Source: Planctomycetota bacterium (GTDB taxonomy: Bacteria > Planctomycetota > UBA1135 > GCA-002686595). Taken from it: a stretch of 53,589 nt of DNA. The translations under genes and the position numbers were made by a program. The first letter of the stretch is position 1, and each line of letters opens with the position of its first letter. Below the pieces are notes generated by a model. The model searched no databases, was not told where the DNA came from, and was given only the letters and a program-made list of their open reading frames with translations. The DNA lies in assembly GCA_026692665.1 (NCBI GenBank), contig JAPLOF010000032.1:1-53589 (forward strand), given 5' to 3'. Below, one piece after another: positions 28,001 through 36,377 of this stretch.

Positions 28001-28317
28001 TCCCGCGGTTCGGCGCGCTCTCGCCCGGCGAGCTCGCCTTCGAGCGCGCGCGCCGCGGTCTCGAGGTCGCCGAGCCCGTACGCCGCGAGGCCCAGGTTCC
28101 GCAGGGCCTCGGTCGCCTCGGGCGCGCGCCCCGCGACGTCGATCGCGAGCAGCGCGTCGACCGCGGAGGCGACGCGGGCCCGCCGCGCGTCGGGCGTCGC
28201 CTCGTCCGTCGCGAGGGCGGCCCGGCCGAGCTCCAACGCCGCGGCGTGCGGCGACTCCGCCGGCGTCTGCGCCAGGAGCAGGACCGAGAACGCGATCCCG
28301 AGGAAGGGGTGGATCAC
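25027..28317 (-). CDS. Exported TPR-repeat protein with C-terminal CHAT (caspase-like) protease domain
   Basis: A 1,096-residue protein starting at a GTG at 28317, with a short hydrophobic export signal (FLGIAFSVLLLAQ) but no lipobox Cys. Residues about 60-560 are TPR repeats, with nearly uniform units of the type ARxNLGxVLxDxGDLxxA every 42 residues or so. The CHAT domain has His926 (HVATHGYF) and Cys1007 (LSACETN), 80 residues apart, exactly as in the paralogue at 13838-17050, and ends DWAGWILSGDPR. The catalytic pair is intact, so it is probably active. It follows glnS by 10 bp and precedes an M17 aminopeptidase. The location outside the cytoplasm is predicted from the signal only. Confidence 0.88.
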   Translation of the reverse strand: MIHPFLGIAFSVLLLAQTPAESPHAAALELGRAALATDEATPDARRARVASAVDALLAIDVAGRAPEATEALRNLGLAAYGLGDLETAARALEGELAGRERAEPREAKLIRRARGNIAVVRRGLGDLEGALAVQREILDEVERATPPDEDALTLARGNLAATLQSMRRLPEARELFELVLAAHEKRAAGGEDAELQKARINLGIVLGDMGEPRRAWELQSKALENLERLDPDDPDLPSTRNLVGGTAYELGELERARGLYEAALVGLERQFPVEHPDVQRTRLNLGLVLQDQGDLEGARAIQEGVLRVWEAQLPADHPELLLVRNHLAGTAAISGDWFAACALYEEVQTALEATQPEDSSDLQSNRLSLATARRELGDFAAALALEERVLATWSRTLPADHPHLVEARRSHSITLDIAGEASSARELRTTILADLERAYPADHPSVAKARRSLGLSLAAEGEFAAARAQLLAGAAAEAANLPLEHPDRGTSAVNLAWLAASMEDPAEIERWIRVAVERMEAVVRGLVGISAREVTARLEAESLTVRMILSLAPRLESAPALHRACFAVVESMRARDAQPTPLGVGGDDAGLARLRDARRAMNDRVASLSEATDLEAARKEMSGLVRARDEAEREVARRLHAGSSWIRVEDVATALAPDARAVAFRRYTHFERAFDRAPGEERITAFVVAPDGKLSRVDIGSEAAVEAAVVRWRSALGRPLERGLAATAEADDADAAGEALRALVLDPLEDVLGDARIVHVCLDGPLHLVPLDALPARRAAGAEAATAGLVGGRRRIVVESSFARLVSRRPPSDAAPGLLAIGGVSFNARIDGEPSAAGLASATQVEPRADAAPEPEPEVAEAASRAGPLGSNWAPLPQTRAEAERIGALFEESYDTAPVVLLGRDATKIGFQRAVAGKRFVHVATHGYFAAESVRALTLGSRGAPVSAALDTHAVVTGMAPYALCGVAFAGANRGADAHGRVPGILTAEELLSADLASCELAVLSACETNVGVARAGFGLRSLQAALHAAGARTAITSLWRVDDEATRELFEDFYVRVWVEGLDKAQALWEAKMSLRRNGRPARDWAGWILSGDPR

Positions 28318-28327
28318 GCCCGCGATG

Positions 28328-30037
28328 CTACCCGCGCTTCTCGAGCTTCGCCCAGGTGTCCCGCAGGGTGGCGGTCCGGTTGAAGACCGGGGCCCCGGGT
28401 CGCGAATCGACGGCGTCGGCGACGAAGTAGCCCACCCGCTCGAACTGGAACTGCGTGCCCGGCTTGGCGTCCTTCAGCGACGCCTCGAGCTTCGCGCCGC
28501 TCACGATTTCGAGCGACTTCGGGTTCAAGTTCGCCTTCCAGTCGACGCCTTCGGGCACGTCGTCCGGGTGTTCGGCCGCGAACAGGTGGTCGTACAGGCG
28601 CAGCGGAGCCTCCATCGCGTGTTCGGCCGAGACCCAGTGGATGACGCCCTTCACCTTGCGGCCGTCCGACGTCGCGCCACGCGCGGATTGCGGGTCGTAC
28701 GTGCACACCAGTTCGACGATCTCACCGCGCGCGTCGCGCCGCACTTCCTTGCACACGATGCAGTACGCATAGCGCAGCCGCACCTCCTTGCCCGGCGAAA
28801 GACGGAAGTAGCCCTTGGGCGGATCCTCGCGGAAGTCGTCGCGATCGATCCACACCGTGCGCGAGAACGGCAGCGGCCGCGTGCCGGCCGTCGCGTCCTC
28901 GGGGTTGTTCACTGCGTCGATCCACTCGACCTTCCCCTCGGGGAAATTCTCGACCGTGACCTTCAACGGGTTCAGGACGGCCATCACGCGCAGCGCGGTC
29001 TTGTTCAGGTCGTCGCGCACCGCGTTCTCGAGCACCAGCTTGTCGACGGTGCTGTTGAAGCGCGCCACGCCGATCGTGTCGCAGAACGCGCGCAGCGCGG
29101 CCGGCGTGTAGCCGCGTCGACGCATGCCCGACAGGGTCGGCATGCGCGGGTCGTCCCAGCCGGCGACGATGTTCGACTTCACGAGCTCGAGGAGCTTCCG
29201 CTTGCTCAACACGGTGTACGTGACGTTGAGGCGCGCGAACTCGATCTGACGCGGCCGGCTCGGGACGGGCAGGTGATCGAGGAACCAGTCGTACAGCGGC
29301 CGGTGGATCTCGAATTCCAGCGTGCAGATCGAGTGCGTGATCTTCTCGAGCGCATCGCACTGGCCGTGCGCGAAGTCGTACATCGGGTAGATGCACCACG
29401 CGTCGCCGGTCCGGTGGTGGTGCGCGCGCAGGATGCGATACAGCACCGGATCCCGCAGATTCGGGTTCGGCGAGCTCATGTCGATCTTGGCCCGCAGTGT
29501 GCGCGCACCGTCCGGGAACTCGCCCGCGCGCATGCGCCGGAACAGGTCGAGGCTCTCGGCCGGGGCGCGCTCGCGGAACGGACTGGGCTTCCCCGGCTTG
29601 TCGAGCGAGCCGCGGTACTCGGAGACCTGGTCCGGCGTCAGGTCGTCCACGTAGGCGAACCCCGTGCGGATCAGGTGCTCGGCGTACTGGTACAGCTCCT
29701 CGAAGAAGTCGCTGGCGTAGAACAGGGCGTCCCACTGGAACCCGAGCCAGGCGACGTCGGCCTGGATCGAATCGACGTACTCCTGCTCCTCCTTCGACGG
29801 GTTCGTGTCGTCGAAGCGCAGGTTGCACTTGCCGCCGAACTCGCGGGCGAGACCGAAGTTCAGGCAGATCGACTTCGCGTGCCCGAGGTGCAGGTAGCCG
29901 TTCGGCTCCGGAGGGAAGCGCGTCTGCACGCGGCCCTCGTTCTTCCCGGCGGCGAGGTCGGCGTCGATCTCGTCCTGGACGAAGTGGCGGGAACGCGGCT
30001 TCTCAGCCTCGGTGCTGGGCGGGTTGTCGTGGCTCAT
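28328..30037 (-). CDS. glnS: Glutaminyl-tRNA synthetase
   Basis: Class I synthetase of 569 residues that charges tRNA-Gln with glutamine. The HIGH-type motif is HLGH (50-53) within [15 protein letters not shown], and the KMSKS-type loop is LSKRK (277-281). The Rossmann core ([12 protein letters not shown]) and the C-terminal anticodon-binding beta-barrels ([19 protein letters not shown]) complete a full-length enzyme. The ATG at 30037 is chosen because upstream in-frame sequence lacks coding character. Having GlnRS means this organism need not rely only on GatCAB transamidation for Gln-tRNA. The following CHAT gene starts 10 bp after its stop, so the two are probably co-transcribed. Confidence 0.97.
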   Translation of the reverse strand: MSHDNPPSTEAEKPRSRHFVQDEIDADLAAGKNEGRVQTRFPPEPNGYLHLGHAKSICLNFGLAREFGGKCNLRFDDTNPSKEEQEYVDSIQADVAWLGFQWDALFYASDFFEELYQYAEHLIRTGFAYVDDLTPDQVSEYRGSLDKPGKPSPFRERAPAESLDLFRRMRAGEFPDGARTLRAKIDMSSPNPNLRDPVLYRILRAHHHRTGDAWCIYPMYDFAHGQCDALEKITHSICTLEFEIHRPLYDWFLDHLPVPSRPRQIEFARLNVTYTVLSKRKLLELVKSNIVAGWDDPRMPTLSGMRRRGYTPAALRAFCDTIGVARFNSTVDKLVLENAVRDDLNKTALRVMAVLNPLKVTVENFPEGKVEWIDAVNNPEDATAGTRPLPFSRTVWIDRDDFREDPPKGYFRLSPGKEVRLRYAYCIVCKEVRRDARGEIVELVCTYDPQSARGATSDGRKVKGVIHWVSAEHAMEAPLRLYDHLFAAEHPDDVPEGVDWKANLNPKSLEIVSGAKLEASLKDAKPGTQFQFERVGYFVADAVDSRPGAPVFNRTATLRDTWAKLEKRG

Positions 30038-30155
30038 GGCTCGGGCTCCCGCGCGGTTCGTGGATGCGCGGCGAAGCGGGGGAGGATACCAGCGGAGGCC
30101 AGGCCGCGCCCGATGACCCGTGACGCGTGCGGACTCCGACCGTAGGCTCGTACCC

Positions 30156-30461
30156 ATGTCGATTCTCAATCCCACTCCGCCGGATCGGATGGTGGATGGC
30201 CAGGGGCGCCCGTACTTCCTGTGGGACGTCGACATGACGCTGGCGCGGTTCAAGGAGCTGCTTGCCGGCGAGGACCGGGAGGTGCGCGCCTACTTGATGG
30301 CCAAGCTCATGCGGCAGGCGAAGCCCGACGACGTCTTCGAATTCGTGACGCTGGCCGAGATCCGCGCAGAGTGGCCGAGGATCCAGCCGTTCCTCGGCCA
30401 GTCTCGCGCGTTCTGGACTTGGATCCTCGCCGTGTGGCCCGGAGAACGGCATGTCGCCTAG
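30156..30461 (+). CDS. Small partner protein of an AbiEii-like nucleotidyltransferase
   Basis: I start this at the ATG at 30156 (101 residues); a GTG at 30120 is also in frame. The protein has a [19 protein letters not shown] start, then helices ([24 protein letters not shown]) and a Trp-rich end ([12 protein letters not shown]). Similar small proteins often precede AbiEii/AbiGii-type nucleotidyltransferase genes (recalled association), so it is a candidate antitoxin or cofactor. Its stop codon lies 11 bp inside the next gene, showing translational coupling. It has no recognised DNA-binding motif. Confidence 0.7.
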   Translation: MSILNPTPPDRMVDGQGRPYFLWDVDMTLARFKELLAGEDREVRAYLMAKLMRQAKPDDVFEFVTLAEIRAEWPRIQPFLGQSRAFWTWILAVWPGERHVA

Positions 30462-31137
30462 TCGACTCACCCCGTTCCAAGAACGGGTGCTGGCCGAACT
30501 GGCCGGGAATCCGGCGGGCTGGACGCTGACCGGGGGCGCGGCGCTGGCCGGGTTCCACACGCGTCATCGCGCTACGCGCGATCTCGACCTGTTCTGGCAC
30601 GAACGGTCGGATCTCGGCGACCTGCGTCGCGATGTCGAGGCGCGGCTCAGGGCTGCGGGCTTCTCGGTCGAAACCGCGTCGACATCGCCCCATCACGTGC
30701 GGTGTCTCGTTCGTTCAGGGGATGATCAGTTGGTCATCGACCTCGTCGCCGACCCCGTGCGGCCGATCGAGGAGCCCACCCTGCACGACATGGGCGGTCG
30801 GCTCATCCTGGTGGACACGGCTCGCGAGATCCTCGTGAACAAGCTCACGACCCTGATCCAGCGGACGGAGCTGAGGGACCTCGTCGACGTCGGCGCTCTG
30901 CTCGAGAAGGGCTTGGACCTCGACCGTGCGTTGGCGGAAGCACCGCGGAAGGACCGGGGTTTCTCGCCGTTGACGCTGGCCTGGCTCCTCCGGGAGATGC
31001 CGGTCGAGACGATGGCGCGCGCGGAGGGAGCCTCGCCCGATCTCGTGAAAGCTCGAGTCGAACTGCGCGACCGCCTGCTCAGGAGGGTCCTGGAACTCGT
31101 CGCTCTGGATCAGGGCGGCGCCCCGAACTCCAGATGA
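30451..31137 (+). CDS. AbiEii/AbiGii-family nucleotidyltransferase (toxin-like)
   Basis: A 228-residue protein with the nucleotidyltransferase signature LTGGAALAGFH…TRDLDLF (Gly28-Gly29, Asp44-x-Asp46) and the downstream family block REILVNKLTTLI…RDLVD. AbiEii-type toxins transfer nucleotides to tRNA or other targets and are neutralised by a partner, giving phage-defence or toxin-antitoxin behaviour. The ATG at 30451 has GGAG 6 bp before it and overlaps the upstream gene by 11 bp. The partner is not the usual AbiEi winged-helix antitoxin. The function as a true toxin is therefore inferred only from family. Confidence 0.82.
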   Translation: MSPSRLTPFQERVLAELAGNPAGWTLTGGAALAGFHTRHRATRDLDLFWHERSDLGDLRRDVEARLRAAGFSVETASTSPHHVRCLVRSGDDQLVIDLVADPVRPIEEPTLHDMGGRLILVDTAREILVNKLTTLIQRTELRDLVDVGALLEKGLDLDRALAEAPRKDRGFSPLTLAWLLREMPVETMARAEGASPDLVKARVELRDRLLRRVLELVALDQGGAPNSR

Positions 31138-31197
31138 CCCGCGCAGCGGACGGGGACGGACCACGACCTCTGGTCAGGTCCCCTGGTTCACGCGCGA

Positions 31198-32496
31198 TCA
31201 GCCCGCGTTCGCCGCCAGCCAGTCCGCCGCCATCTGCGCCAGCGCGCGCGCGCCGGTCGGCAGAGCGCTCTCTTCGATGCGGAAGCGCGGCGAGTGGTTC
31301 GAGTCCGCGTTCGCGCACTGGTCCGCGGGCGTGATGCCCAGGAAGATGAAGAGCCCCGGGATCTTGCGCGCGTAGAACGAGAAGTCCTCGGCCCCGGTGA
31401 TCTTGCGCGCCTCGAAGACCATGCCGGGCGCGACGCGTTCGAGCGTCGGGCGCATCGCCGCGGCGAGCGCGGCGTCGTTCGCCGTGACCGGGTAGCCGGA
31501 TTCGACGCGCACGACGGCGGTCGCGCCATGCGCCGACGCCAGCCCCTCGGCGATCTTCTTGATGCGCGCGTGGACGTCGGCGCGCATCGCGTCGTCGAAC
31601 GATCGGATCGTGCCGACGAGCCGCGCCGAGTCGGGGATGATGTTGTTGCGCACGCCCGACTCGAACTGGCCCACGGTGACGACGACGGGCTCCTTCGTGA
31701 TGTCCTGGGTGCGCGAGACGATCGTCTGGAGCGCGCCCACGATCTCGCTGCCGATGACGATCGGATCCGTGCCGGCCCAGGGCTTCGAGCCGTGAGTCTG
31801 GCGGCCCTGGACGACGATCTCGAAGCGGTCCGCCGCGGCGAGCAGCGGGCCGGCCTTCAGACCGATGCGGCCGGTCTCGATCCCGGCGATCACGTGCAGA
31901 CCGAAGATGGCGTCGACCTTGGGGTCGTCGAGCACGCCCTCCTTCACCATGAGCTCGGCGCCCGCCGGCTGCTCCTCGATCGGCACGCTCTCTTCGGCGG
32001 GCTGGAAGATGAGGACCACCTTGCCCTGGAGTTGCGCGCGCACGGCCATGAGCGCCTCCGCGGCGGCGAGCAGCATCGCCGTGTGCGCGTCGTGGCCGCA
32101 GGCGTGCATGACGCCGACCGTCTTGCCCTCGAACGTGCCGGTCGCCTTGCTGGCGAACGGCAGGTCGACTTCCTCCTTGACGGGCAGCGCGTCCATGTCC
32201 GCGCGCAGGGCGACGACGCGGCCGGGCTTGCCACCTTCGATCACCGCGACCACGCCGGTGCGCGCGACGCCGGTGCGGGGGACGAGGCCCATCGCGCGCA
32301 GCTTCTCGGCGACGTACTTCGACGTCTCGACTTCGCGGTTGCCGAGCTCGGGGTTCTGGTGGAGGTGACGGCGCCATTCCATCAGGCGCGGCGTACCGCT
32401 CTCGACGGCGACGCGGATCCCATCCTCCACGCTGGTCGCCGTCGTGGTCGGAACCGACAGGCAGGTGGAGGCGGCGATGAGGCAGCGGATGAGCAT
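31198..32496 (-). CDS. M20 amidohydrolase (hippurate hydrolase/N-acyl-amino-acid type), exported
   Basis: A 432-residue M20 metallohydrolase from the ATG at 32496, with GGAG-like sequence upstream. The N-terminus (MLIRCLIAASTCLSV) looks like a short signal peptide. The family blocks are WRRHLHQNPEL, LRADMDALP, VMHACGHDAHTAMLL (metal ligands Cys and His), QPAEE, GLHV and a late ITGAEDFSFYA. These enzymes release amino acids from N-acyl conjugates such as hippurate or IAA-amino acids. The exact substrate is unknown. It converges with the AbiEii-like gene across 60 bp and follows the membrane-protein gene on the same strand by 11 bp. Confidence 0.9.
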   Translation of the reverse strand: MLIRCLIAASTCLSVPTTTATSVEDGIRVAVESGTPRLMEWRRHLHQNPELGNREVETSKYVAEKLRAMGLVPRTGVARTGVVAVIEGGKPGRVVALRADMDALPVKEEVDLPFASKATGTFEGKTVGVMHACGHDAHTAMLLAAAEALMAVRAQLQGKVVLIFQPAEESVPIEEQPAGAELMVKEGVLDDPKVDAIFGLHVIAGIETGRIGLKAGPLLAAADRFEIVVQGRQTHGSKPWAGTDPIVIGSEIVGALQTIVSRTQDITKEPVVVTVGQFESGVRNNIIPDSARLVGTIRSFDDAMRADVHARIKKIAEGLASAHGATAVVRVESGYPVTANDAALAAAMRPTLERVAPGMVFEARKITGAEDFSFYARKIPGLFIFLGITPADQCANADSNHSPRFRIEESALPTGARALAQMAADWLAANAG

Positions 32497-32507
32497 CGAG
32501 GAGACTC

Positions 32508-33065
32508 CTACGGAGAGGCGGGCGTGTCGCTGGGCGGAGAGAGGAGATTGCGCATCGGCATCGCGATCCACAAGACGAACACGATGACGGCGTAGGTGGG
32601 CAGGAACTGGGCGATCGATTCCAGGAAGGGCACGAAGACTCCGGTGGCCTCGGGTGCGTCGCTCGCCCCGCGCCAGGCGATCGCGGCGAGCACGCAGGCC
32701 GAGGCCGCGGCGACGAGCGCCAGGTCGGCGCGCTCGAGCAGCGTCCCGGCCAGGACGGTCACCAGGACGAAGTTCACGACGTTCACGTGGACCTCCTCGC
32801 CGCCCGTGCCGGCGAGCCAGCCCACGAGCAGGAGCAGTCCGTAGACCAGCACCCGGCACCCGAGCAGGGCGCGTCCACCCGCGCTGGCTCGGACGAGCGC
32901 CAGCGCGCCGAGCGCAGCCAGCCCATTCGAAGCCGCGATCCGCACCACGCGGCCGGGTTCGAAGCGCTCGGCGATCAGGAAGCCCGGCGCGCTGAGGACG
33001 GCCGCGGCGAAGATCGCCCACGCGATCGGACGCAGGAGACGCGCGCGCGGATCGTGGGTCGTCAT
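32508..33065 (-). CDS. Stand-alone multi-pass membrane protein resembling a sensor-input domain
   Basis: A 185-residue protein from the ATG at 33065 with about five to six hydrophobic helices (PIAWAIFAAAVLSAPGFLIA, GLAALGALALV, VLVYGLLLLVGWLA, VVNFVLVTVLAGTLL, AAASACVLAAIAW, FLPTYAVIVFVLWIA). It ends shortly after the last helix in SPPSDTPASP. The pattern is like the membrane input module found at the N-terminus of histidine kinases or diguanylate cyclases, but no kinase or GGDEF domain follows; the next gene is an unrelated hydrolase. It may be a truncated remnant of such a sensor or an independent membrane protein. Confidence 0.75.
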   Translation of the reverse strand: MTTHDPRARLLRPIAWAIFAAAVLSAPGFLIAERFEPGRVVRIAASNGLAALGALALVRASAGGRALLGCRVLVYGLLLLVGWLAGTGGEEVHVNVVNFVLVTVLAGTLLERADLALVAAASACVLAAIAWRGASDAPEATGVFVPFLESIAQFLPTYAVIVFVLWIAMPMRNLLSPPSDTPASP

Positions 33066-33186
33066 GGAGCTCGTCGGGCCTGCGGGATGGCGCGGTGCGC
33101 GCCGCCGCCCGCGGGAATTGGAGCATAACGGCGTTCCGTGCCGCTCTCGCCATGGACACGGGCGCGCGGCGCCGTAGCCTGCGCGG

Positions 33187-34866
33187 GTGATCGTCGATCT
33201 GGCCGAGAGGACTGCGCCGGACCTGCCGGAGTACGACGTCTGCATCGTCGGCACCGGGCCGGCGGGGGCGACGCTCGCGCGGGAGCTCGCGGGCGGCCCG
33301 TGGCGCGTGTGCGTGCTCGAGAGCGGTCGACGCCGGACCACGGCGCACGGGGACGCGCTGCGCGCGACGGAAAGCGCGGGCATCCACGTGAAGGAGTGGT
33401 CGCGGGAGCGCGTGCTCGGCGGCGCGTCGACGACTTGGGCTGGCCTCTCCAGCCCACTGGACCCGATCGACATGGCGCCGCGTCCTTGGATCGGCTCCGC
33501 CGGTTGGCCGATCGAGCGCTCCGAGCTGCTCGTGCACTACGCCGAGGCCGCGCGCCGCTACCGGTTCCCGTCGGAGAGTTCGTTCGGACCCGACGGGTTC
33601 GGCGTCCTGCGGGCGCGAGGCGCCGCGCAGCCGCGCTGGAAGGACCTGGAGGAGAAGGTGTTCCTGGCCTGCGCCGAGCCGCAGGATTTCGGCCGGGAGT
33701 GCGCGGACGCCTGGAGCGCGTCGAACGTCGACCTGCTGCTCGACGCGACGGCCGTCCGCGTGCTCGCGGACGGTGAGCCGGGCCGCGCCCGCGCTCGCGC
33801 CGTCCGCGTGCGGACGAGCGCGGGCCAGGAACTCGAGGTCCGCGCGCGCGTCTTCGTGCTCGCCACGGGGGGCATCGAGAACGCCCGCCTCCTGCTCGTG
33901 TCGCGCGACGTCTGTCCCGCCGGACTCGGCAACGAGCACGCGCAGGTCGGTCTCGGCTTCATGAACCATCCGAAGAACTACTTCGGGATCCTGCGCCTCG
34001 CGCGGCCGATCGAGGAGCTGCCGTACTTCTTCGGCGTGCTGCACAAGGGCTTCGCCGGGTACGCCGGCCTGCGCCTGCGGGAGTCGCGCCAGCGCGAGCT
34101 CGGCGTCCTGAACAGCTACGCGCGCTTCGAGCCGCTGTTCCCGTGGTCGGACAACGACGGCGTCGAGTCGCTCGTCACGATCGCGAAGCGCAGCAAGGGG
34201 CTCCTCTCGCGCTGGAAGTCGGGGCGTTCCGACGAGGTCGTCGAGCTGCGCGACTGGTCGGAGACCGGCGACGACTCGGAGCGCCAGAACGCGCGGAGCG
34301 GCGCCTTCGGCGGGCTGGCGCTGGCCGGAAACGTGGCTCTGCACGCGCCCAGCGTCGCGCAGTACGCCTGGTTCCGACTCGGGAAACGTCGCCCCAAGGT
34401 GCGCCGCGTGCGGCTGCGGCACTTCCTCGAGATGCAACCCAGCTCCACGAATCGCGTCGAGCTCTCGGGCGCGCTCGACACGAACGGGGTGCCGATCCCG
34501 CGCGTGAGACACGCCTGCAACGATCTCGACCGGCGCTCCCTGGTCGAGCTGTGGAAGGTGCTGCGCGTGGAACTCGCCGCGAACGGGCTCGGCGAGCTCG
34601 AAGGCGATCTCGAGCATGCGGACCCCTGGCCGATCGACCAGGACGCGTCGCACCACATGGGCGCGACCCGGATGGGCACCGACGCGCGCGCGAGCGTCGT
34701 CGACGCGAGCCTGCGGTTGCACGGCGCCCGCAATGTGTGGATCGCGGGCGCTTCCGTGTTCCCGACGAGCGGCTGCGCGAACCCGACGATGACGATCGTC
34801 GCGCTGTCGATCCGACTGGCGGGGCACCTGCGCACCGAGCTCTCGCGCGGGGAGACGAGAGCATGA
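33187..34866 (+). CDS. GMC-family FAD oxidoreductase
   Basis: A 559-residue GMC oxidoreductase starting at GTG 33187. The FAD-binding motif is VGTGPAGATLA (GxGxxG at 22-27). The family signature blocks are VLGGASTTWAG, ATGGIENARLLL, the catalytic-region HHMGATRMGTD with His489-His490, and the late GCANPTMTIVALS with Asn532. GMC enzymes oxidise alcohol groups, often on sugars or polyols. The next gene (a Rossmann oxidoreductase) overlaps by 4 bp (ATGA), so they probably act on the same pathway. No signal peptide is seen, so it should be cytosolic. The substrate is unknown. Confidence 0.9.
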   Translation: MIVDLAERTAPDLPEYDVCIVGTGPAGATLARELAGGPWRVCVLESGRRRTTAHGDALRATESAGIHVKEWSRERVLGGASTTWAGLSSPLDPIDMAPRPWIGSAGWPIERSELLVHYAEAARRYRFPSESSFGPDGFGVLRARGAAQPRWKDLEEKVFLACAEPQDFGRECADAWSASNVDLLLDATAVRVLADGEPGRARARAVRVRTSAGQELEVRARVFVLATGGIENARLLLVSRDVCPAGLGNEHAQVGLGFMNHPKNYFGILRLARPIEELPYFFGVLHKGFAGYAGLRLRESRQRELGVLNSYARFEPLFPWSDNDGVESLVTIAKRSKGLLSRWKSGRSDEVVELRDWSETGDDSERQNARSGAFGGLALAGNVALHAPSVAQYAWFRLGKRRPKVRRVRLRHFLEMQPSSTNRVELSGALDTNGVPIPRVRHACNDLDRRSLVELWKVLRVELAANGLGELEGDLEHADPWPIDQDASHHMGATRMGTDARASVVDASLRLHGARNVWIAGASVFPTSGCANPTMTIVALSIRLAGHLRTELSRGETRA

Positions 34867-35876
34867 ACGCGCGCCGCGTCTGGATCGTCGGCGCCGGCAA
34901 GCGCGTGCGCGAGACGGCGCTGCCGGCGTTCCTGTCGCTGCCCGGGCGGATCGAGGTCGCGGGGGTCTACGCGCGCGGCGCGCGCGAGCTCGAAGCCGCC
35001 GGCAGGCGGTTCGCGATCCGCGCGCTGTCCGACGCGCGCGCCGCGGACTTCGGCACGGGGGACGTCGTCTACGTCGCGGTCGGGAAGGACGCGGTGCCCG
35101 CGGTCCTGGAGCGGCTCGCGCAGTTCGACCGCGCGCGCCTCGAACTGCTGATCGACACGCCCGTGCTCAAGATCAAGCACGTGAGACATGCGCATCTCCT
35201 CGAGGGCTGGAAGCGCGCAGGCGTGGCCGAGGACGTCGTGCACCTGCCCTGGTTCGAGACGGTCCGCGCCGCCGTGGGCGATGTGCGCAACGTCACGTTC
35301 GAACACTCCGCCTATGCGTACCACGGGGTCGCGCAGGCGAAGGCCCTGTGCGGGGCACGTGTCGTGTGCGCGCGCCGAGTGAAGCTGGGCCAAGGCGCCG
35401 CGCGCCGCGAGGTCGAGCTCGACGGCGGACGCCGTGCCGCCGTGATCGAGCCCCGCGACTACGCGCACGGCCGCGTGATCGTCGAGGGCCTGGGCGGGCG
35501 ACTGACGGATCGTCTGGAAGCCGGCGAGGCGGGCGCCGTGCTCGCGCCGATCCTCGAGCAGGGCACGTGCGTCGGCTTCCGCGCCGGCGACGTCACGACG
35601 CGCCTCGCGCCCGAGGAGATCGCGCTCCTCGGGCCCGACGCGCCCGGGGCCAGCGTGATCGCGCGCATGGAGTCGATGAAGCGCGTCGCGTTCCGCCGCC
35701 TCGCCGCCGAGGTCGCGGCCGGCCGCGGCGGCTATCCGATCGAGGACGGCCTCGAGGACATGGCCGTCGACTGGTTCCTGGAGCGCTTCGGCCGCTGGAG
35801 CGCGGGCGGCCTGCGCGACCTGCGCCGCCCCGCCGCCCGTCGGCTCTGGAGCGGAATCGGACGGCTCGCCCGCTGA
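34863..35876 (+). CDS. Gfo/Idh/MocA-like Rossmann-fold oxidoreductase
   Basis: A 337-residue protein from the ATG at 34863 that overlaps the GMC stop. The N-terminus VWIVGAGKRVRETALPAFLSLP fits the GxGxxxxxxLPA pattern of the Gfo/Idh/MocA family, followed by VAGVYARG and VVYVAVGKDAVPAVL. The usual EKP motif appears changed (DTPVLK). The C-terminal part is less typical, so it may be a divergent member. Such pairs with GMC enzymes occur in sugar or polysaccharide pathways. Substrate and partner are not known. Confidence 0.72.
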   Translation: MNARRVWIVGAGKRVRETALPAFLSLPGRIEVAGVYARGARELEAAGRRFAIRALSDARAADFGTGDVVYVAVGKDAVPAVLERLAQFDRARLELLIDTPVLKIKHVRHAHLLEGWKRAGVAEDVVHLPWFETVRAAVGDVRNVTFEHSAYAYHGVAQAKALCGARVVCARRVKLGQGAARREVELDGGRRAAVIEPRDYAHGRVIVEGLGGRLTDRLEAGEAGAVLAPILEQGTCVGFRAGDVTTRLAPEEIALLGPDAPGASVIARMESMKRVAFRRLAAEVAAGRGGYPIEDGLEDMAVDWFLERFGRWSAGGLRDLRRPAARRLWSGIGRLAR

Positions 35877-35927
35877 CACTCTCCTGGCCGATGGTCAGAC
35901 GGGCTTTCGCCCGATACGACTTGCGTC

Positions 35928-36377
35928 ATGCTCATCCACAAGATCACGCCGATCCTCCGCGTCACGAGCGTCCCGAAGTCCTTCGCCTGGTTCGAATCCC
36001 TGGGCTGGAAGCGCGGCTTCAGCTGGAACGACGGCGGGATGATCCCGGACGGCGCGGACCGCAACGCGGTCGGCGAAGCCGGTTTCGGCAGCGTCTGCTC
36101 CGGCGTGGTCGAGATCTTCCTGTGCCACGGTGGGCAGGGATCGCTCGGCACGATCCGCCCGAAGTTCCCCGGCGACGACGCGACGGACGGCGTGTGGATG
36201 TCGTGGTGGCTCGGGTCGCCGGCCGAGGTCGACGCGCTGCACGCGCTGGCCGTGTCGAAGTCGATCGACGTCTCGATGCCGCCGCGCACCGAGCCGTGGG
36301 GCGTGCGCGAATTCCACCTCCGTCACCCCGACGGCCACACGTTCCGCGTCAGCGCGCACGCAGGCGGGCGCGCGTGA
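35928..36377 (+). CDS. VOC (glyoxalase/bleomycin-resistance) superfamily protein
   Basis: A 149-residue protein starting at ATG 35928. It has one VOC-type module with the usual pattern: ITPILRVTSVPKSFAWFESLGW at the start, a central FLCHGG strand, then a second half ending EFHLRHPDGHTFRVS. VOC proteins bind a metal and act as lyases, dioxygenases or binding proteins; this one could be any of them. Its stop overlaps the start of the HAD phosphatase gene (GTGA), so the two are translationally coupled. Confidence 0.85.
   Translation: MLIHKITPILRVTSVPKSFAWFESLGWKRGFSWNDGGMIPDGADRNAVGEAGFGSVCSGVVEIFLCHGGQGSLGTIRPKFPGDDATDGVWMSWWLGSPAEVDALHALAVSKSIDVSMPPRTEPWGVREFHLRHPDGHTFRVSAHAGGRA

Noticed and set aside
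23482..28383. A 1,633-codon open frame on the + strand
   Set aside because: It is antisense to the CHAT and M17 genes, Arg/Gly/Glu-rich with no domain, and arises because stops are rare in high-GC DNA.
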